Positions 46,853 to 56,124 of a stretch of DNA of 64,000 nt are shown in pieces. Both the position numbers and the translations under genes were made by a program. Under the pieces are notes generated by a model. It had not been told where the DNA came from. It made no database searches and was given only the letters and a program-made list of their open reading frames with translations. Source of the DNA: Cytophagales bacterium (GTDB taxonomy: Bacteria; Bacteroidota; Bacteroidia; Cytophagales; Flammeovirgaceae); NCBI GenBank assembly GCA_025056215.1, contig JANWWC010000002.1:234953-298952 (forward strand). The letters are read 5' to 3'. Every line of letters begins with the position of its first letter. Positions within the stretch are counted from its first letter, which is position 1.

Positions 46853-46863
46853 TGTTGCAAATA
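46841..46863 (-). promoter_or_regulatory. Putative Zur-type operator ahead of the COG0523 GTPase
   Basis: A perfect 23-base palindrome with 11-base arms and a single centre base; its 17-base core TTGCAACAATGTTGCAA (46844-46860) has the same half-sites as the operator at the ZnuD-like receptor. The centre (46852) coincides with the first base of the only predicted start codon. Confidence 0.65.
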
Positions 46864-46925
46864 TGGATAAAATAGGTTATCACAAAAAATTTTTTGGGAA
46901 TCCTTTAATGATTTAAAAATGTTCG

Positions 46926-46957
46926 CTTGAGTTACCAAATAAAGTTTTTCATCTTTG
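46926..46957 (+). promoter_or_regulatory. Probable promoter of the CtlX-like gene
   Basis: A CTTG box (46926-46929) and CATCTTTG (46950-46957; 7 of 8 to TAnnTTTG) are separated by 20 bases, close to the Bacteroidota -33/-7 arrangement, 49 bases before the ATG. Confidence 0.45.
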
Positions 46958-47006
46958 CGTAAACTTTAAAAAATTCTTTTGTTTACTTTTATCCTTAACC
47001 CAGTCT

Positions 47007-47933
47007 ATGAAACAAACAACACAACACATCATGATGGTTCGCCCGGCGTCTTTCGGATATAATACTCAGACCGCCATTTCTAATGCATTTCAACATAAAG
47101 TAACTGATGCAGAACTTCAAGAAGCACAACAGAAGGCGTTAGCTGAATTTGATGGATTTGTAGCTGAACTTCGCAAACACGGCGTTAAAGTAAACGTCAT
47201 TTTTGATTCAGAGGAACCTAAAAAGCCTGACGCAATTTTCCCTAATAACTGGATAACTATGCATGCGGACGGCTCGATTGTTCTATATCCAATGTATGCA
47301 CCTAATCGTCGATGGGAACGACGTCGCAGCATCATCGATTTGCTCAAAACCCATTATCAAATCATAAAAGAATACGACCTAAGCGTGTATGAGGAAGAAA
47401 ATAAATTCTTAGAGGGCACAGGAAGTATGATATTCGATCGCATCAATAAAATTTGTTATGCGTGTTTATCTGTCAGAACAGACAAAAGTTTATTAGAAAA
47501 GTTTTGTCAGATTTATGAATACACTCCTGTAGTTTTCACTTCGGTAGATGCATCAGGAAAAGAAATTTATCATACAAATGTAATGATGTCCGTTGCTGAA
47601 AAGTATGCAGTCATTTGTTTAGAATCTATTCGCGATAGCAAAGAACGCGAGCACGTGGTGAATACTTTAAAAAAGACAAATAAAGAGATTATCGATATTA
47701 CCTTAGAACAAGTGAACCATTTGTGCGGTAATGTTATCGAACTTACAAACGACAAAGGTGAAAGCTTATTGGTAATGTCAGAGCAATCCTACAAAGCGTT
47801 TCGTCCTGAGCAACTTGCTCAAATTCAAAAGTATTCTAAAATCGTATACGCTCCTTTGTATACTATCGAAAAAATTGGTGGCGGCGGAGCTCGCTGTATG
47901 ATTGCAGAAATATTCTTACCTGAAAAAAATTAA
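47007..47933 (+). CDS. ctlX: Arginine deiminase-superfamily hydrolase (CtlX / citrulline-utilisation type)
   Basis: 308 residues, cytoplasmic. Pentein-fold signatures: MVRPASFGYN at the N-terminus, the substrate-binding FPNNWIT, the conserved FLEGTGSMIFD with its acidic residue, the catalytic His in YHTNVMMSV and the C-terminal catalytic Cys in GGGGARCMIAEIF. The family (annotated in this phylum as citrulline-utilisation hydrolase, an arginine-deiminase relative) acts on guanidine or ureido groups. The exact substrate is not certain. It is divergent from the COG0523 gene; a hairpin-like repeat (GCCTGTA / TACAGGC, 47942-47967) follows the stop. Confidence 0.85.
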   Translation: MKQTTQHIMMVRPASFGYNTQTAISNAFQHKVTDAELQEAQQKALAEFDGFVAELRKHGVKVNVIFDSEEPKKPDAIFPNNWITMHADGSIVLYPMYAPNRRWERRRSIIDLLKTHYQIIKEYDLSVYEEENKFLEGTGSMIFDRINKICYACLSVRTDKSLLEKFCQIYEYTPVVFTSVDASGKEIYHTNVMMSVAEKYAVICLESIRDSKEREHVVNTLKKTNKEIIDITLEQVNHLCGNVIELTNDKGESLLVMSEQSYKAFRPEQLAQIQKYSKIVYAPLYTIEKIGGGGARCMIAEIFLPEKN

Positions 47934-47973
47934 CTATGAGAGCCTGTATGCCATTTTGCTTACAGGCCATCTC

Positions 47974-49122
47974 TTAATTGGCATCAATTCCGACTGAATA
48001 AAGAAGTAATAAAACAAGCGCTGTAGAGGCAGAAACTCCTCCGTAATACAGCCCTACGCTGTACCCAGAATTCCCCCGACGAGTCTTGCTAAGAATGTAA
48101 GGAAGAGAGGCGACTGCAAGCAAAGCATAAGTAGCTCCTATCGCAATTAACATCAACAAAACCACATTTTGATGCTTCACTAAATAACTAACTACACAAA
48201 GTAAGAAAGCTACGACGCAACCTATAAGAAGAGAAGTTAAGGGTGTCCATTTTTCTACTAATTTACTCACAAAAATGGCTGATATCGCTGAAAAAAATAA
48301 AATGGCAGATTCCAAATAATCCGCATCGGAAAAAAGAACAGAAGATTTGTCTAGAAAATCCTGCGATAGCCAAATACTTGGGATTCCAAAAAGGATAATA
48401 CTTTTAAAAAACCCTATGAGAAATCCCATTCCAAACAAAATAAAGAGATTCGTTTGTTTTTCAGGCACAGGCGCGACGTCATTTACTACTGCAAAGCCTG
48501 TTTGATTGATATATTTGATAGCGTAAGCAGTCAACATCACTAATATTCCTCCTAAAACAAAAGTTAATGGAATGCCTATCCTGTCCAAAATTTGCAAAAT
48601 GAAAGGTTCAATCGTGAAAGTAAGTCCAAACACAATTGTAAGAATTGCAGCCACATTAGGAATTTTATGAACCGGAGCGAAATTTTCTACTAAAGAAATC
48701 GAAGGGCTGTGGAAAGTTGCCATTGCAGCCAACCATAAAATAATTAAAATAGGAAGAATCCATTTCAAATTACTGGAAGGGGCTGTTTGAACAGCAAGAC
48801 TTACAGCAATAAAAATAACTGCAGCAAATGCTGCTCCTGAAATAATTAAAGGGAATTTAGTTCCATTCTTTTCATGCATTTTATCGGATAAATATCCTGA
48901 AACAGGATGAAATATAGCTCCTAAAACGCCCTGAGCAATCAGTAATACCGACGCAAATTGCACAAAATCGAACTTTCGCAATAATTGAGGTTGGTATTTT
49001 TCATATGCTATCCAACCAATTGTAATAGCAATTTCTAATGCGGCTAAACAAATTACTTGCTTCAGATAAGACTTTTCTTCGTTTGCTTTCATTTTGCAGT
49101 TGAAGTTAAAAACATAATCCAT
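47974..49122 (-). CDS. Major facilitator superfamily transporter
   Basis: 382 residues with about 11-12 membrane segments. The loop GYLSDKMHEKNGTKFPLI between segments 2 and 3 is the MFS signature (G-x3-D-x5-R/K-x-G-x-R/K). The central loop after about residue 205 is short, and the C-terminal half shows GISALFVSKL-like and RRGNSGYSVGLYYGG motifs. The substrate is not recognisable; the domain layout resembles small-solute or sugar/drug transporters. ATG 49122 is used; an internal ATG at 49092 (MKANEEKSYLK) is about equally likely. It converges with the CtlX-like gene. Confidence 0.8.
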   Translation of the reverse strand: MDYVFNFNCKMKANEEKSYLKQVICLAALEIAITIGWIAYEKYQPQLLRKFDFVQFASVLLIAQGVLGAIFHPVSGYLSDKMHEKNGTKFPLIISGAAFAAVIFIAVSLAVQTAPSSNLKWILPILIILWLAAMATFHSPSISLVENFAPVHKIPNVAAILTIVFGLTFTIEPFILQILDRIGIPLTFVLGGILVMLTAYAIKYINQTGFAVVNDVAPVPEKQTNLFILFGMGFLIGFFKSIILFGIPSIWLSQDFLDKSSVLFSDADYLESAILFFSAISAIFVSKLVEKWTPLTSLLIGCVVAFLLCVVSYLVKHQNVVLLMLIAIGATYALLAVASLPYILSKTRRGNSGYSVGLYYGGVSASTALVLLLLYSVGIDAN

Positions 49123-49230
49123 TTATAAAAAATTCGTTTTTTCTCAAAAAGCCATAAACTCAGGTTATACAAGCCCCACAACAAATATAAAAATTTTCAA
49201 ACAAAAAACAATCATCTTGCACGAAATATT

Positions 49231-49238
49231 TAGCTTTG
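49231..49238 (+). promoter_or_regulatory. -7 box ahead of the PaaE-like reductase gene
   Basis: TAGCTTTG fits TAnnTTTG exactly and is 19 bases before the ATG at 49258; no clear -33 box. Confidence 0.5.
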
Positions 49239-49257
49239 CAAAAAATCTACTCGTTGT

Positions 49258-50310
49258 ATGAGCGATTATTTTACTTTAAAAGTAATAAAAGTAATTCCTG
49301 AAACTTCTGATACGGTTACCATTCAACTCAAACAACCTTTTTTCAAAAAAGTAAAATACAAAGCAGGTCAATTCCTTACTATTCTCCTAACAATTGACGG
49401 TAAAAAAGTAAGGCGCTCCTATTCGATGAGCAGCGCTCCTCAAGTAGAAGATTACTTGGCTATTACTGTTAAGCGCGTAGCCGGTGGTTTGGTTTCAAAC
49501 TATCTGAATGACAAAGTAAAAGAGGATGATTCCTTAGAATTTATGGAACCAATGGGTAACTTTTATATTGAGCCCGACAAAGATAAACAGCGACATATTA
49601 CTCTTTTAGGAGCAGGAAGCGGAATTACACCTTTGATGTCGATTGCAAAAGCTGTCTTGTATGCAGAACCTAAAAGTACGGTTTCTCTGCTCTACGGAAG
49701 CAGGAACGAACAGTCGATTATTTTTAAAAGTGCTCTGGATGATTTGAAATCTAAATTCAAAGAACGTTTTCAAGTAGTGCACTCTCTTTCCCAGCCTTTT
49801 AATGAAGATTGGAACGGATTTAAAGGACGTATTTCAGAAGCACATGTGATTAACTTTATAAATTTGGTCAATAAAAAACCCGCTGAAAATACACTTTATT
49901 ACATATGTGGTCCTGAAGGGATGATGCGAGAAGCCCAAAATGCTTTGAAGAGGCTTCGAGTACCACAAAACCAAATTTTTATTGAAAGTTTTACCCCTCA
50001 TCAGGAGGAGACTACTTCTCAGAATACAGAAATTTTAGACCAAGAAGTTAGCATTATTCATCGCGGAGAAACCCATAAAATTTTCGTCCCTAAAAACAAA
50101 ACTATTTTAGAAATTGCTCTGGAACATGGCCTGGATATGCCGTATTCTTGCCAGAGCGGTGTTTGCACAGCATGCATGGCAAAGTGTCGAAGTGGAAAAG
50201 TTTATATGTCACATAACGATGGATTGAGCGAAGCCGACTTGCAAAAAGGTTACGTCTTACTCTGTACAGGACATCCTCTTACCCATGATGTAATAGTTGA
50301 AATAGAATAA
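49258..50310 (+). CDS. Ferredoxin-NAD(P)H reductase with C-terminal 2Fe-2S domain (PaaE-like)
   Basis: 350 residues. An FAD-binding beta-barrel (about 1-100; RRSYSMSSAP is the flavin-binding RxYS motif), an NAD(P)-binding domain (about 105-245; LLGAGSGITPLMSIA and YYICGPEGMM), and a plant-type ferredoxin domain at the C-terminus (about 265-350) with cluster cysteines in MPYSCQSGVCTACMAKC plus a distal Cys (LLCTGHP). This is the layout of reductases that serve multicomponent oxygenases such as PaaE. No oxygenase subunits are adjacent, so the electron acceptor is unknown. A small gene starts 1 base after the stop, implying an operon. Confidence 0.92.
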   Translation: MSDYFTLKVIKVIPETSDTVTIQLKQPFFKKVKYKAGQFLTILLTIDGKKVRRSYSMSSAPQVEDYLAITVKRVAGGLVSNYLNDKVKEDDSLEFMEPMGNFYIEPDKDKQRHITLLGAGSGITPLMSIAKAVLYAEPKSTVSLLYGSRNEQSIIFKSALDDLKSKFKERFQVVHSLSQPFNEDWNGFKGRISEAHVINFINLVNKKPAENTLYYICGPEGMMREAQNALKRLRVPQNQIFIESFTPHQEETTSQNTEILDQEVSIIHRGETHKIFVPKNKTILEIALEHGLDMPYSCQSGVCTACMAKCRSGKVYMSHNDGLSEADLQKGYVLLCTGHPLTHDVIVEIE

Positions 50311-50311
50311 A

Positions 50312-50494
50312 ATGAAAACTTGCGGATATGTTTGCCCTCAATGCGAAGGGAAAGGCTATGACGAGGAAGGAAATGCTTGCTCTTGGTGCATTCACGCAGA
50401 CAACGATTCCCACTCTTTGAGCGATGAAGAGTGGCTAAAACACGTTCATCAAACTTGTGTATGCTCTGACATAACTGGTATCGAAAAAGAATAA
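50312..50494 (+). CDS. Small cysteine-rich (DnaJ-type zinc-ribbon-like) protein
   Basis: 60 residues with one clear CxxCxGxG motif (CPQCEGKGYD) followed by ACSWC, TCVC, and acidic stretches. Such motifs in DnaJ-type domains bind zinc. The start ATG is 1 base after the reductase stop, so the two are cotranscribed. Function is unknown; it could serve as a redox or metal partner for the reductase. No signal peptide is seen. Confidence 0.6.
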   Translation: MKTCGYVCPQCEGKGYDEEGNACSWCIHADNDSHSLSDEEWLKHVHQTCVCSDITGIEKE

Positions 50495-50552
50495 GAGTTT
50501 AGTTTGAACTACGTGTTTTTTCTTATTTTGCAAAGCGTTGAACTCGTTTCTT

Positions 50553-52262
50553 ATGAAAAACTTTAAAAACTACTGCAACTTGCTGTTTTGTTTTCTTATG
50601 CTAAAGTTTCGCACAGGAATAGCGCAAGATTCTGGCCTTAAAAAAAATATCAATATCGAAAAAGAAAGTTCTGTTCAAATTGAAACAGCAAGGCGTATTT
50701 TTGACAAGATGGAAGCAGCACCTTCTACCCAAGAACTTTCTGCTAAAGACACTTTGTCGCGCTATCGATTTTCATTAATTCATTATCCACTTAATGCCAT
50801 TGACCCAGCCGTCAACTTAGCAGAAAGACAACTTACCACCCGCCCTTCTGCCGAAGCAAATTACTTAAAAGCAGGATTAGGAAATTATATTACTTCTTAC
50901 TTAGAAGGATTTTTAGGAAGCCAACCTAATAAAGATTATCAACTCGGTTTACATGTAAAACACTTGGCTTCTCAAAGAGGAGCGGTCGATAAACAAAACT
51001 CAGCCTCCTCTTGGAATGAAGCTGAATTCATTGGAAGATATTTTATGCCCAAAGGAGAAATGTTAGGTTCTTTAAGCTATGAACGACAAATGATAAAATA
51101 CTACGGCTATGGAAAAAACGCTCCCAGAAACATTATAGACACATTTCAAGTACCTAAAAACATTTATCAGACTGTCGCTTCAAGAGTAAGCTTTAAGAGT
51201 GCAGAAAAAAAGTCTCATCCTATTACTTATCAGGCAGACTTACGGTTTCATCGTATTTCTGATGCTTTTAATGCCCAAGAAAACAATCTCGACTTAAGTG
51301 GAAAACTTTATTTTAGGATGAATGCTCAACAGCGCATTAGCATCAGAACTAACTTAATTATTGCCAATCAATCTGATTCTATGCAACTCAACAGAAACAT
51401 GTTTCGCTTTGCTCCTGCCTATCATCATCAAAAAGAATCTCTCGAATTGAGCGGAGGTATTATTATTGCTTATCAAGCCAAAACTTTTGAGACTAATGTG
51501 AATCCTCAAGATTACAAAAGCAATTTTTATGTTTATCCACACCTTTTTGCAAAAGCTCAAATTCTGCCTCACGAATTATCGGTATTTGGAAGCATTACAG
51601 GAGATTTGATTCAACAAACATGGCGAGGATTCATAGCAGAAAATCCTTTTCTCAATAGAAATATAGCAATGGCACATACGCATAATCCCCTTACTCTTCA
51701 AATCGGAACAGAAATTTCTCCTAACAATCAGCTCAATATAAAGGGAACTGCCAACTACGGTTTGTATAAAAATATGCATTTTTTCATCAACCACTTTGCT
51801 GACTCTGCTTTTTTTGATATCGCTTACCAAAACAAAACCGTCGGAATGTTTACAGCCTCCGGAGAACTCGCATACGACCTTTCAAACTATAAAACAATCG
51901 CTACAGCAGAGTATTTTCATTACAACATGCCCAAAGATAGCGTTCTTACTTACCCTTTTCATCGCCCTCAGTATAAAATTAGCTGGCTTAACAGCGCTGC
52001 CGTTTATGAAAATATTCGAACAGAGATATCTTTATTTTTGTTAGGAGGCATTTTAGCTCCTAAATACGAAATGAATCGTGTTGTTTCAGCTCGCGAACTT
52101 CCTGTAATTGCTGATATGAATTTAAAAGGTGAATATCGCATCAAAGAAAATGTATTTATCTTTTTAGTTATCAATAACTTATTTTCAAGACGCTATGAAC
52201 GTTATCAATACTATTACGTTCGTGGAATCAATGGTTTAATTGGGGCATCAATCTCTTTCTAA
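50553..52262 (+). CDS. Outer-membrane beta-barrel protein (TonB-receptor-like, without a plug)
   Basis: 569 residues from ATG 50553 (an upstream alternative at 50538 would fall at the probable transcription start near a TTATTTTG box). Signal peptide to about residue 25 (ending IAQ). Instead of a plug there is a short linker (about 26-100), then a barrel that opens with [21 protein letters not shown], a segment typical of a Bacteroidota family annotated as TonB-dependent receptors, and ends in the aromatic strand GLIGASISF. The substrate is unknown. The methyltransferase gene starts 2 bases after its stop. Confidence 0.72.
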   Translation: MKNFKNYCNLLFCFLMLKFRTGIAQDSGLKKNINIEKESSVQIETARRIFDKMEAAPSTQELSAKDTLSRYRFSLIHYPLNAIDPAVNLAERQLTTRPSAEANYLKAGLGNYITSYLEGFLGSQPNKDYQLGLHVKHLASQRGAVDKQNSASSWNEAEFIGRYFMPKGEMLGSLSYERQMIKYYGYGKNAPRNIIDTFQVPKNIYQTVASRVSFKSAEKKSHPITYQADLRFHRISDAFNAQENNLDLSGKLYFRMNAQQRISIRTNLIIANQSDSMQLNRNMFRFAPAYHHQKESLELSGGIIIAYQAKTFETNVNPQDYKSNFYVYPHLFAKAQILPHELSVFGSITGDLIQQTWRGFIAENPFLNRNIAMAHTHNPLTLQIGTEISPNNQLNIKGTANYGLYKNMHFFINHFADSAFFDIAYQNKTVGMFTASGELAYDLSNYKTIATAEYFHYNMPKDSVLTYPFHRPQYKISWLNSAAVYENIRTEISLFLLGGILAPKYEMNRVVSARELPVIADMNLKGEYRIKENVFIFLVINNLFSRRYERYQYYYVRGINGLIGASISF

Positions 52263-52264
52263 GC

Positions 52265-53275
52265 ATGATAAAACCTTCTCTTTATGATCTCTTACAAAAG
52301 CGCATTCTTATTATCGACGGAGCGATGGGAACAATGATCCAGCGCTATAAGCTAAAAGAAGAAGATTTTCGCGGAGAACGCTTCAAAAATCATCCTTTCC
52401 CTCTCAAAGGGAACAACGATTTGCTTTCTATTACAAGACCTGATATCATCTCTGCCATTCACCAGCAATATTTAGAAGCAGGAGCTGATATTATTGAAAC
52501 CAATACTTTTAGTGGCACAACGATTGCTCAAGCGGATTATCATACAGAAAGTGCTGTATATGATATAAACTATTGTTCAGCACAATTAGCCAAAAAACTG
52601 TGCGATGAATATACGAGACTTTACCCCAACAAACCGCGATACGTAGCAGGAGCCATCGGACCCACTAATCGAACTGCTTCTATTTCACCCGATGTAAATG
52701 ACCCTGGCTATCGCGCTATCACATTCGATGAGTTGGTAGAAGCATATTCTCTTCAAGTCAGAGCATTAGTAGAGGGAGGTGTGGATATTTTGCTCATAGA
52801 AACAATTTTTGATACACTCAATGCCAAAGCGGCTCTTTTTGCTATCATGGAGTACTTCGAGCAACAACAAATCGAACTTCCTATTATGGTTTCGGGAACT
52901 ATCACAGATGCGAGCGGAAGAACTTTGTCAGGACAAACTACAGAAGCCTTTTTAATCTCTGTTTCTCATGCTCCTCTGCTTAGCATAGGACTTAATTGCG
53001 CTTTGGGCGCCTCTGCCATGAAGCCATACTTAGAAATTTTAGCTAAGAATGCTCCTTTTGCCGTAAGTGCATACCCAAATGCGGGACTTCCTAATGAATT
53101 TGGGCAATACGATGAAACTCCGGAACAAACAGCTGCCCAAATTCGCGAATTTTTGGAGGAAGGTTATCTCAATATTGTCGGGGGTTGTTGCGGAACTACT
53201 CCCGAACACATTCGGAAGATTGCCGAAATAGCATCTGAATATTCACCACGTCCTATTCCTTGGAACTTAGCTTAA
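52265..53275 (+). CDS. metH: Homocysteine S-methyltransferase domain protein (split MetH, N-terminal part)
   Basis: 336 residues, cytoplasmic, corresponding only to the first domain of cobalamin-dependent methionine synthase. It opens with [18 protein letters not shown], has [12 protein letters not shown], and carries zinc ligands in GLNCALGA and [11 protein letters not shown] (three Cys). In full MetH, domains for folate, B12 and SAM follow; they are missing, and the gene ends cleanly. Some Bacteroidota encode the halves separately, and the partner is not adjacent here (mreD follows by 10 bases). It could instead use S-methylmethionine like MmuM, but the sequence resembles MetH. Confidence 0.85.
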   Translation: MIKPSLYDLLQKRILIIDGAMGTMIQRYKLKEEDFRGERFKNHPFPLKGNNDLLSITRPDIISAIHQQYLEAGADIIETNTFSGTTIAQADYHTESAVYDINYCSAQLAKKLCDEYTRLYPNKPRYVAGAIGPTNRTASISPDVNDPGYRAITFDELVEAYSLQVRALVEGGVDILLIETIFDTLNAKAALFAIMEYFEQQQIELPIMVSGTITDASGRTLSGQTTEAFLISVSHAPLLSIGLNCALGASAMKPYLEILAKNAPFAVSAYPNAGLPNEFGQYDETPEQTAAQIREFLEEGYLNIVGGCCGTTPEHIRKIAEIASEYSPRPIPWNLA

Positions 53276-53285
53276 AATTTTAGTT

Positions 53286-53807
53286 ATGAGCAACCCTAGT
53301 CTATTAGCTTATATAATTCATTTTTTATTGTATGTATCATTTCAGGTGGTGATCATACGCCATACTAATTTAGGAGGATGGGCTTTTTGCTTTCCTTATT
53401 TAGGATACTTAATGATGTTGCCTTTTAATATTGGTCAGGTAACTATTATGCTTACGGGCTTTCTGTTAGGAATTATCGTAGACATTTTTTATAACTCATT
53501 AGGCATTCATGCAGCTGCTACTGTATTAGTAGCTTACTTAAGAAAATATTTTATCAATCTCAACACCCCTATTGGAGGGTATGATGTAGGAATGGCTCCT
53601 ACTATTAAGTCTATGGGATTTCGTTGGTTTTTGATATATGCTTTGCTGATTCTCTTTGTACATCATCTGACTCTCTTACTCATCGAAGCGAGCAACTTCG
53701 CTCTCATATGGTATTCATTAGGAAAAACCATAGGAAGTGTCCTTTTTACATTTGGAGTGCTTATTATCATACAATACTTATTTTACTATCCTACCAAAAG
53801 AAGATAA
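53286..53807 (+). CDS. mreD: Rod-shape-determining protein MreD
   Basis: 173 residues with about five membrane segments. The pattern FPYLGYLMMLPFNIG, GFLLGIIVDIFYNSLGIHAAATVLVAYLRKYF is characteristic of the MreD family (small membrane subunit of the elongasome). Length is normal. mreB, mreC, pbpA and rodA are not adjacent, which is unusual because they often form one cluster. The stop lies 2 bases from the converging dnaB stop. Confidence 0.85.
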   Translation: MSNPSLLAYIIHFLLYVSFQVVIIRHTNLGGWAFCFPYLGYLMMLPFNIGQVTIMLTGFLLGIIVDIFYNSLGIHAAATVLVAYLRKYFINLNTPIGGYDVGMAPTIKSMGFRWFLIYALLILFVHHLTLLLIEASNFALIWYSLGKTIGSVLFTFGVLIIIQYLFYYPTKRR

Positions 53808-53809
53808 TT

Positions 53810-55375
53810 TTAGAATGGAGGGTCTTCCTCAAAAAAAGGCGCTTTCGAACTCTGAATAAAGTCTTCACGTGCATCATTCATTCGACTTGGCATTTTTACC
53901 ATGTTGGTCGAAACAGAGTAATGAGATTCACTAGAAAAATGACTTGAAAACCCATCGAATTCTTCTAAGTTTTCAAATTTTGTATAAGCACTTATAAATT
54001 TGAGAGGAACAGTATCTAATCCGCCAGCGCGATGCTTGGCTACAATTACTTCACAAATGTTTTTTGTAGGATTTCCATTCTCATCTTCTGTAATTCCGTA
54101 ATACTCCGGACGATACAAAAACATCACAATATCAGCATCTTGCTCAATCGAACCTGATTCACGCAAATGCGAGAGCATAGGCCGCTTACTAGAACCTTGC
54201 GCTTCTGTAGCACGACTTAACTGCGAAAGCGCTATGACTGGAATTTCGAGTTCTTTAGCAATCTGTTTAAGAGAGCGAGAAATAAAAGCAATTTCTTGTT
54301 CTCGGTTTCCTAATTTTCCTGTATCTGCATGCATAAGTTGAAGATAATCGATAATAATCATTTGAATGTTATGTTGCTTTTTGAGTTTTCTAGCTTTGGC
54401 GCGCAGTTCCAAAATAGAAAGAGCAGAAGTATCATCAATAAAAATAGGAGCTTGCGCTAAACGCGCTGTGTTGTGAACAAACCTTTGCCATTCTGCTTCG
54501 TCGAATTGACCTGTTCGAAACTTTTCACTTCTAATTTCTGCTTCTGCTGAGCACAAGCGCTGCATGATTTCAAACTGCGACATTTCAAGACTAAAAATTC
54601 CGATAGGCTTCTTGTACAAAATTGCAGCATTTCTCGCTATAGAAAGCATAAATGCTGTTTTACCCATGCCAGGACGCGCCGCTACTACCACTAAAGTAGA
54701 TTTTTGAAATCCAGAGGTAATTTTATCTAATTTTGTAAACCCAGAAGGTACGCCACTCAATCCGTCTTTGCGTTTGCGAAGAGCATCTAACTCATAAACA
54801 AGTTTTTGCATGATGCTTGAAACAGGCTCGTAATTCTTGCGAATATTTTTTTCAGAGATATCAAAAAGTGCCTGCTGGGTGCGATCGAGCAATTCAAATA
54901 CATCTGATGTATCTTCAAAAGCTTCACTACGAATTTCACCAGCGATTCGTATAAGTTCTCTTTTAATATAATACTGCTGCAAAATGCGAGCATGAAAAAC
55001 AATATTTGCTGATGAGTTGACTTTCTCTGTTAGCTTTGCTACGCTTACGGCACCTCCTACGAATTCTAACGTTCCTTGCTTTCTAAGTTCAGCCACCACA
55101 GACATCAAGTCCACAGGCTCAGAACGCTGAAAAATCTCTCGAATAGCTTGAAAGATCTTTTGATGCCTCTCATCGTAAAAAACTTCAGGTGTAAGAAAAT
55201 CAATCACTTCTGTAAGAGCATCACGCTCCAACATCATAGCACCTAACACGACCTCCTCTAAGGCGATTTCATGTGGCGGAACATTACCTAACTCATTTAA
55301 TACTGTTTGAATAGGAGTTTTAGAGGTAAACCTTTGATTTCCTGTTGTGCGCTTTTTAATTGGATTCTCAGCCAT
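53810..55375 (-). CDS. dnaB: Replicative DNA helicase
   Basis: 521 residues: an N-terminal DnaB domain (about 28-130, starting with PPHEIALEEVVLGAMML), a linker, and a C-terminal RecA-like motor domain with Walker A VAARPGMGKTAFML (about 228-241) and Walker B MIIIDYLQLM (about 338-347), followed by SRSLKQIAKELEIPVIALSQLSR and HLRESGSIEQDADIVMFLYR. It is the hexameric helicase that opens the replication fork. No intein is present. Start ATG at 55375; the upstream 105 bases hold only AT-rich sequence. Confidence 0.97.
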   Translation of the reverse strand: MAENPIKKRTTGNQRFTSKTPIQTVLNELGNVPPHEIALEEVVLGAMMLERDALTEVIDFLTPEVFYDERHQKIFQAIREIFQRSEPVDLMSVVAELRKQGTLEFVGGAVSVAKLTEKVNSSANIVFHARILQQYYIKRELIRIAGEIRSEAFEDTSDVFELLDRTQQALFDISEKNIRKNYEPVSSIMQKLVYELDALRKRKDGLSGVPSGFTKLDKITSGFQKSTLVVVAARPGMGKTAFMLSIARNAAILYKKPIGIFSLEMSQFEIMQRLCSAEAEIRSEKFRTGQFDEAEWQRFVHNTARLAQAPIFIDDTSALSILELRAKARKLKKQHNIQMIIIDYLQLMHADTGKLGNREQEIAFISRSLKQIAKELEIPVIALSQLSRATEAQGSSKRPMLSHLRESGSIEQDADIVMFLYRPEYYGITEDENGNPTKNICEVIVAKHRAGGLDTVPLKFISAYTKFENLEEFDGFSSHFSSESHYSVSTNMVKMPSRMNDAREDFIQSSKAPFFEEDPPF

Positions 55376-55480
55376 AATCTTTTACGTATGTGACAAATGT
55401 AGTTTTTTTTTATTGGCTTTTAAACTAAAAGCGCTTTTTTCATTGCTAAAAAGCAAGAAAAAACCAGGTGAACAAAAGTT

Positions 55481-56026
55481 TTAATTTTTCCAAGAAATCA
55501 AGTACTCATCAAACTCATCTCCTTCTGAAACTCTTTTTATATACTCTACATTCACAAGCAGGCAACCTGTTTTTTGAACAAGCGTCCTAAGCAATCCGAG
55601 TTGTAAAATTCCATTAAAAGTTTGTGTACGTCTTAATCGAATAGAGTTTTTTTTGACTTCTAAAATTTCCCAACCTCTTTTCAAGGGGTCTTGTATCATT
55701 ATCTGAGTGGCATGCACAAGCGCACGAATCACTTCTTCAGGAGTAGAGTTTTCATGAATAATTTTCATTTCTAAGAGCATATCATAGATTTTTTCACCAA
55801 TACGACTTCCTATTACTTTCAAATTGGCGGGGCCGAGATTATTTTCTATCCACTCGCAAATATTGTTGTATAATTCTATAGGTACTAAATTAAGAGGATT
55901 AGACAAATCATAAGGTTCTGCCATTTTAAAAATAGGCTCAGCAATATCCTGCTTATCTTTGTAAACAGCTAATATATCAGAAACAAACATAGCATAAAGA
56001 GTTACATCATCTGTGCTATTGTTCAT
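55481..56026 (-). CDS. Soluble protein of unknown function
   Basis: 181 residues from ATG 56026 (a TTG 16 codons upstream is less likely). A mixed alpha/beta fold with YDLSNPLNLVPIELYNNICEWI, LKVIGSRIGEKIYD and a C-terminal segment with conserved-looking RRTQTF and LQLGLLRTLVQKTG. The layout recalls heme-NO-binding-like or vinyl-reductase-like sensor domains found next to signalling genes in this phylum, but no heme ligand was identified, so no function is assigned. It probably forms a minus-strand unit with the downstream dnaB or stands alone. Confidence 0.5.
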   Translation of the reverse strand: MNNSTDDVTLYAMFVSDILAVYKDKQDIAEPIFKMAEPYDLSNPLNLVPIELYNNICEWIENNLGPANLKVIGSRIGEKIYDMLLEMKIIHENSTPEEVIRALVHATQIMIQDPLKRGWEILEVKKNSIRLRRTQTFNGILQLGLLRTLVQKTGCLLVNVEYIKRVSEGDEFDEYLISWKN

Positions 56027-56124
56027 GGTACTCAGCTTAGTTCGGGAACTCACATTAAAAGCCGTTTTGAGCAAATTTAAAAAATTATTTTTCTTAATTT
56101 TTTAACATATAGCAAACATAATTT

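Noticed and set aside
47942..47967. Hairpin GCCTGTA/TACAGGC between converging genes as a terminator
   Set aside because: The stem is only 7 bp, the loop is long (12 bases) and no T tract follows, so it is mentioned only as a possible weak signal.
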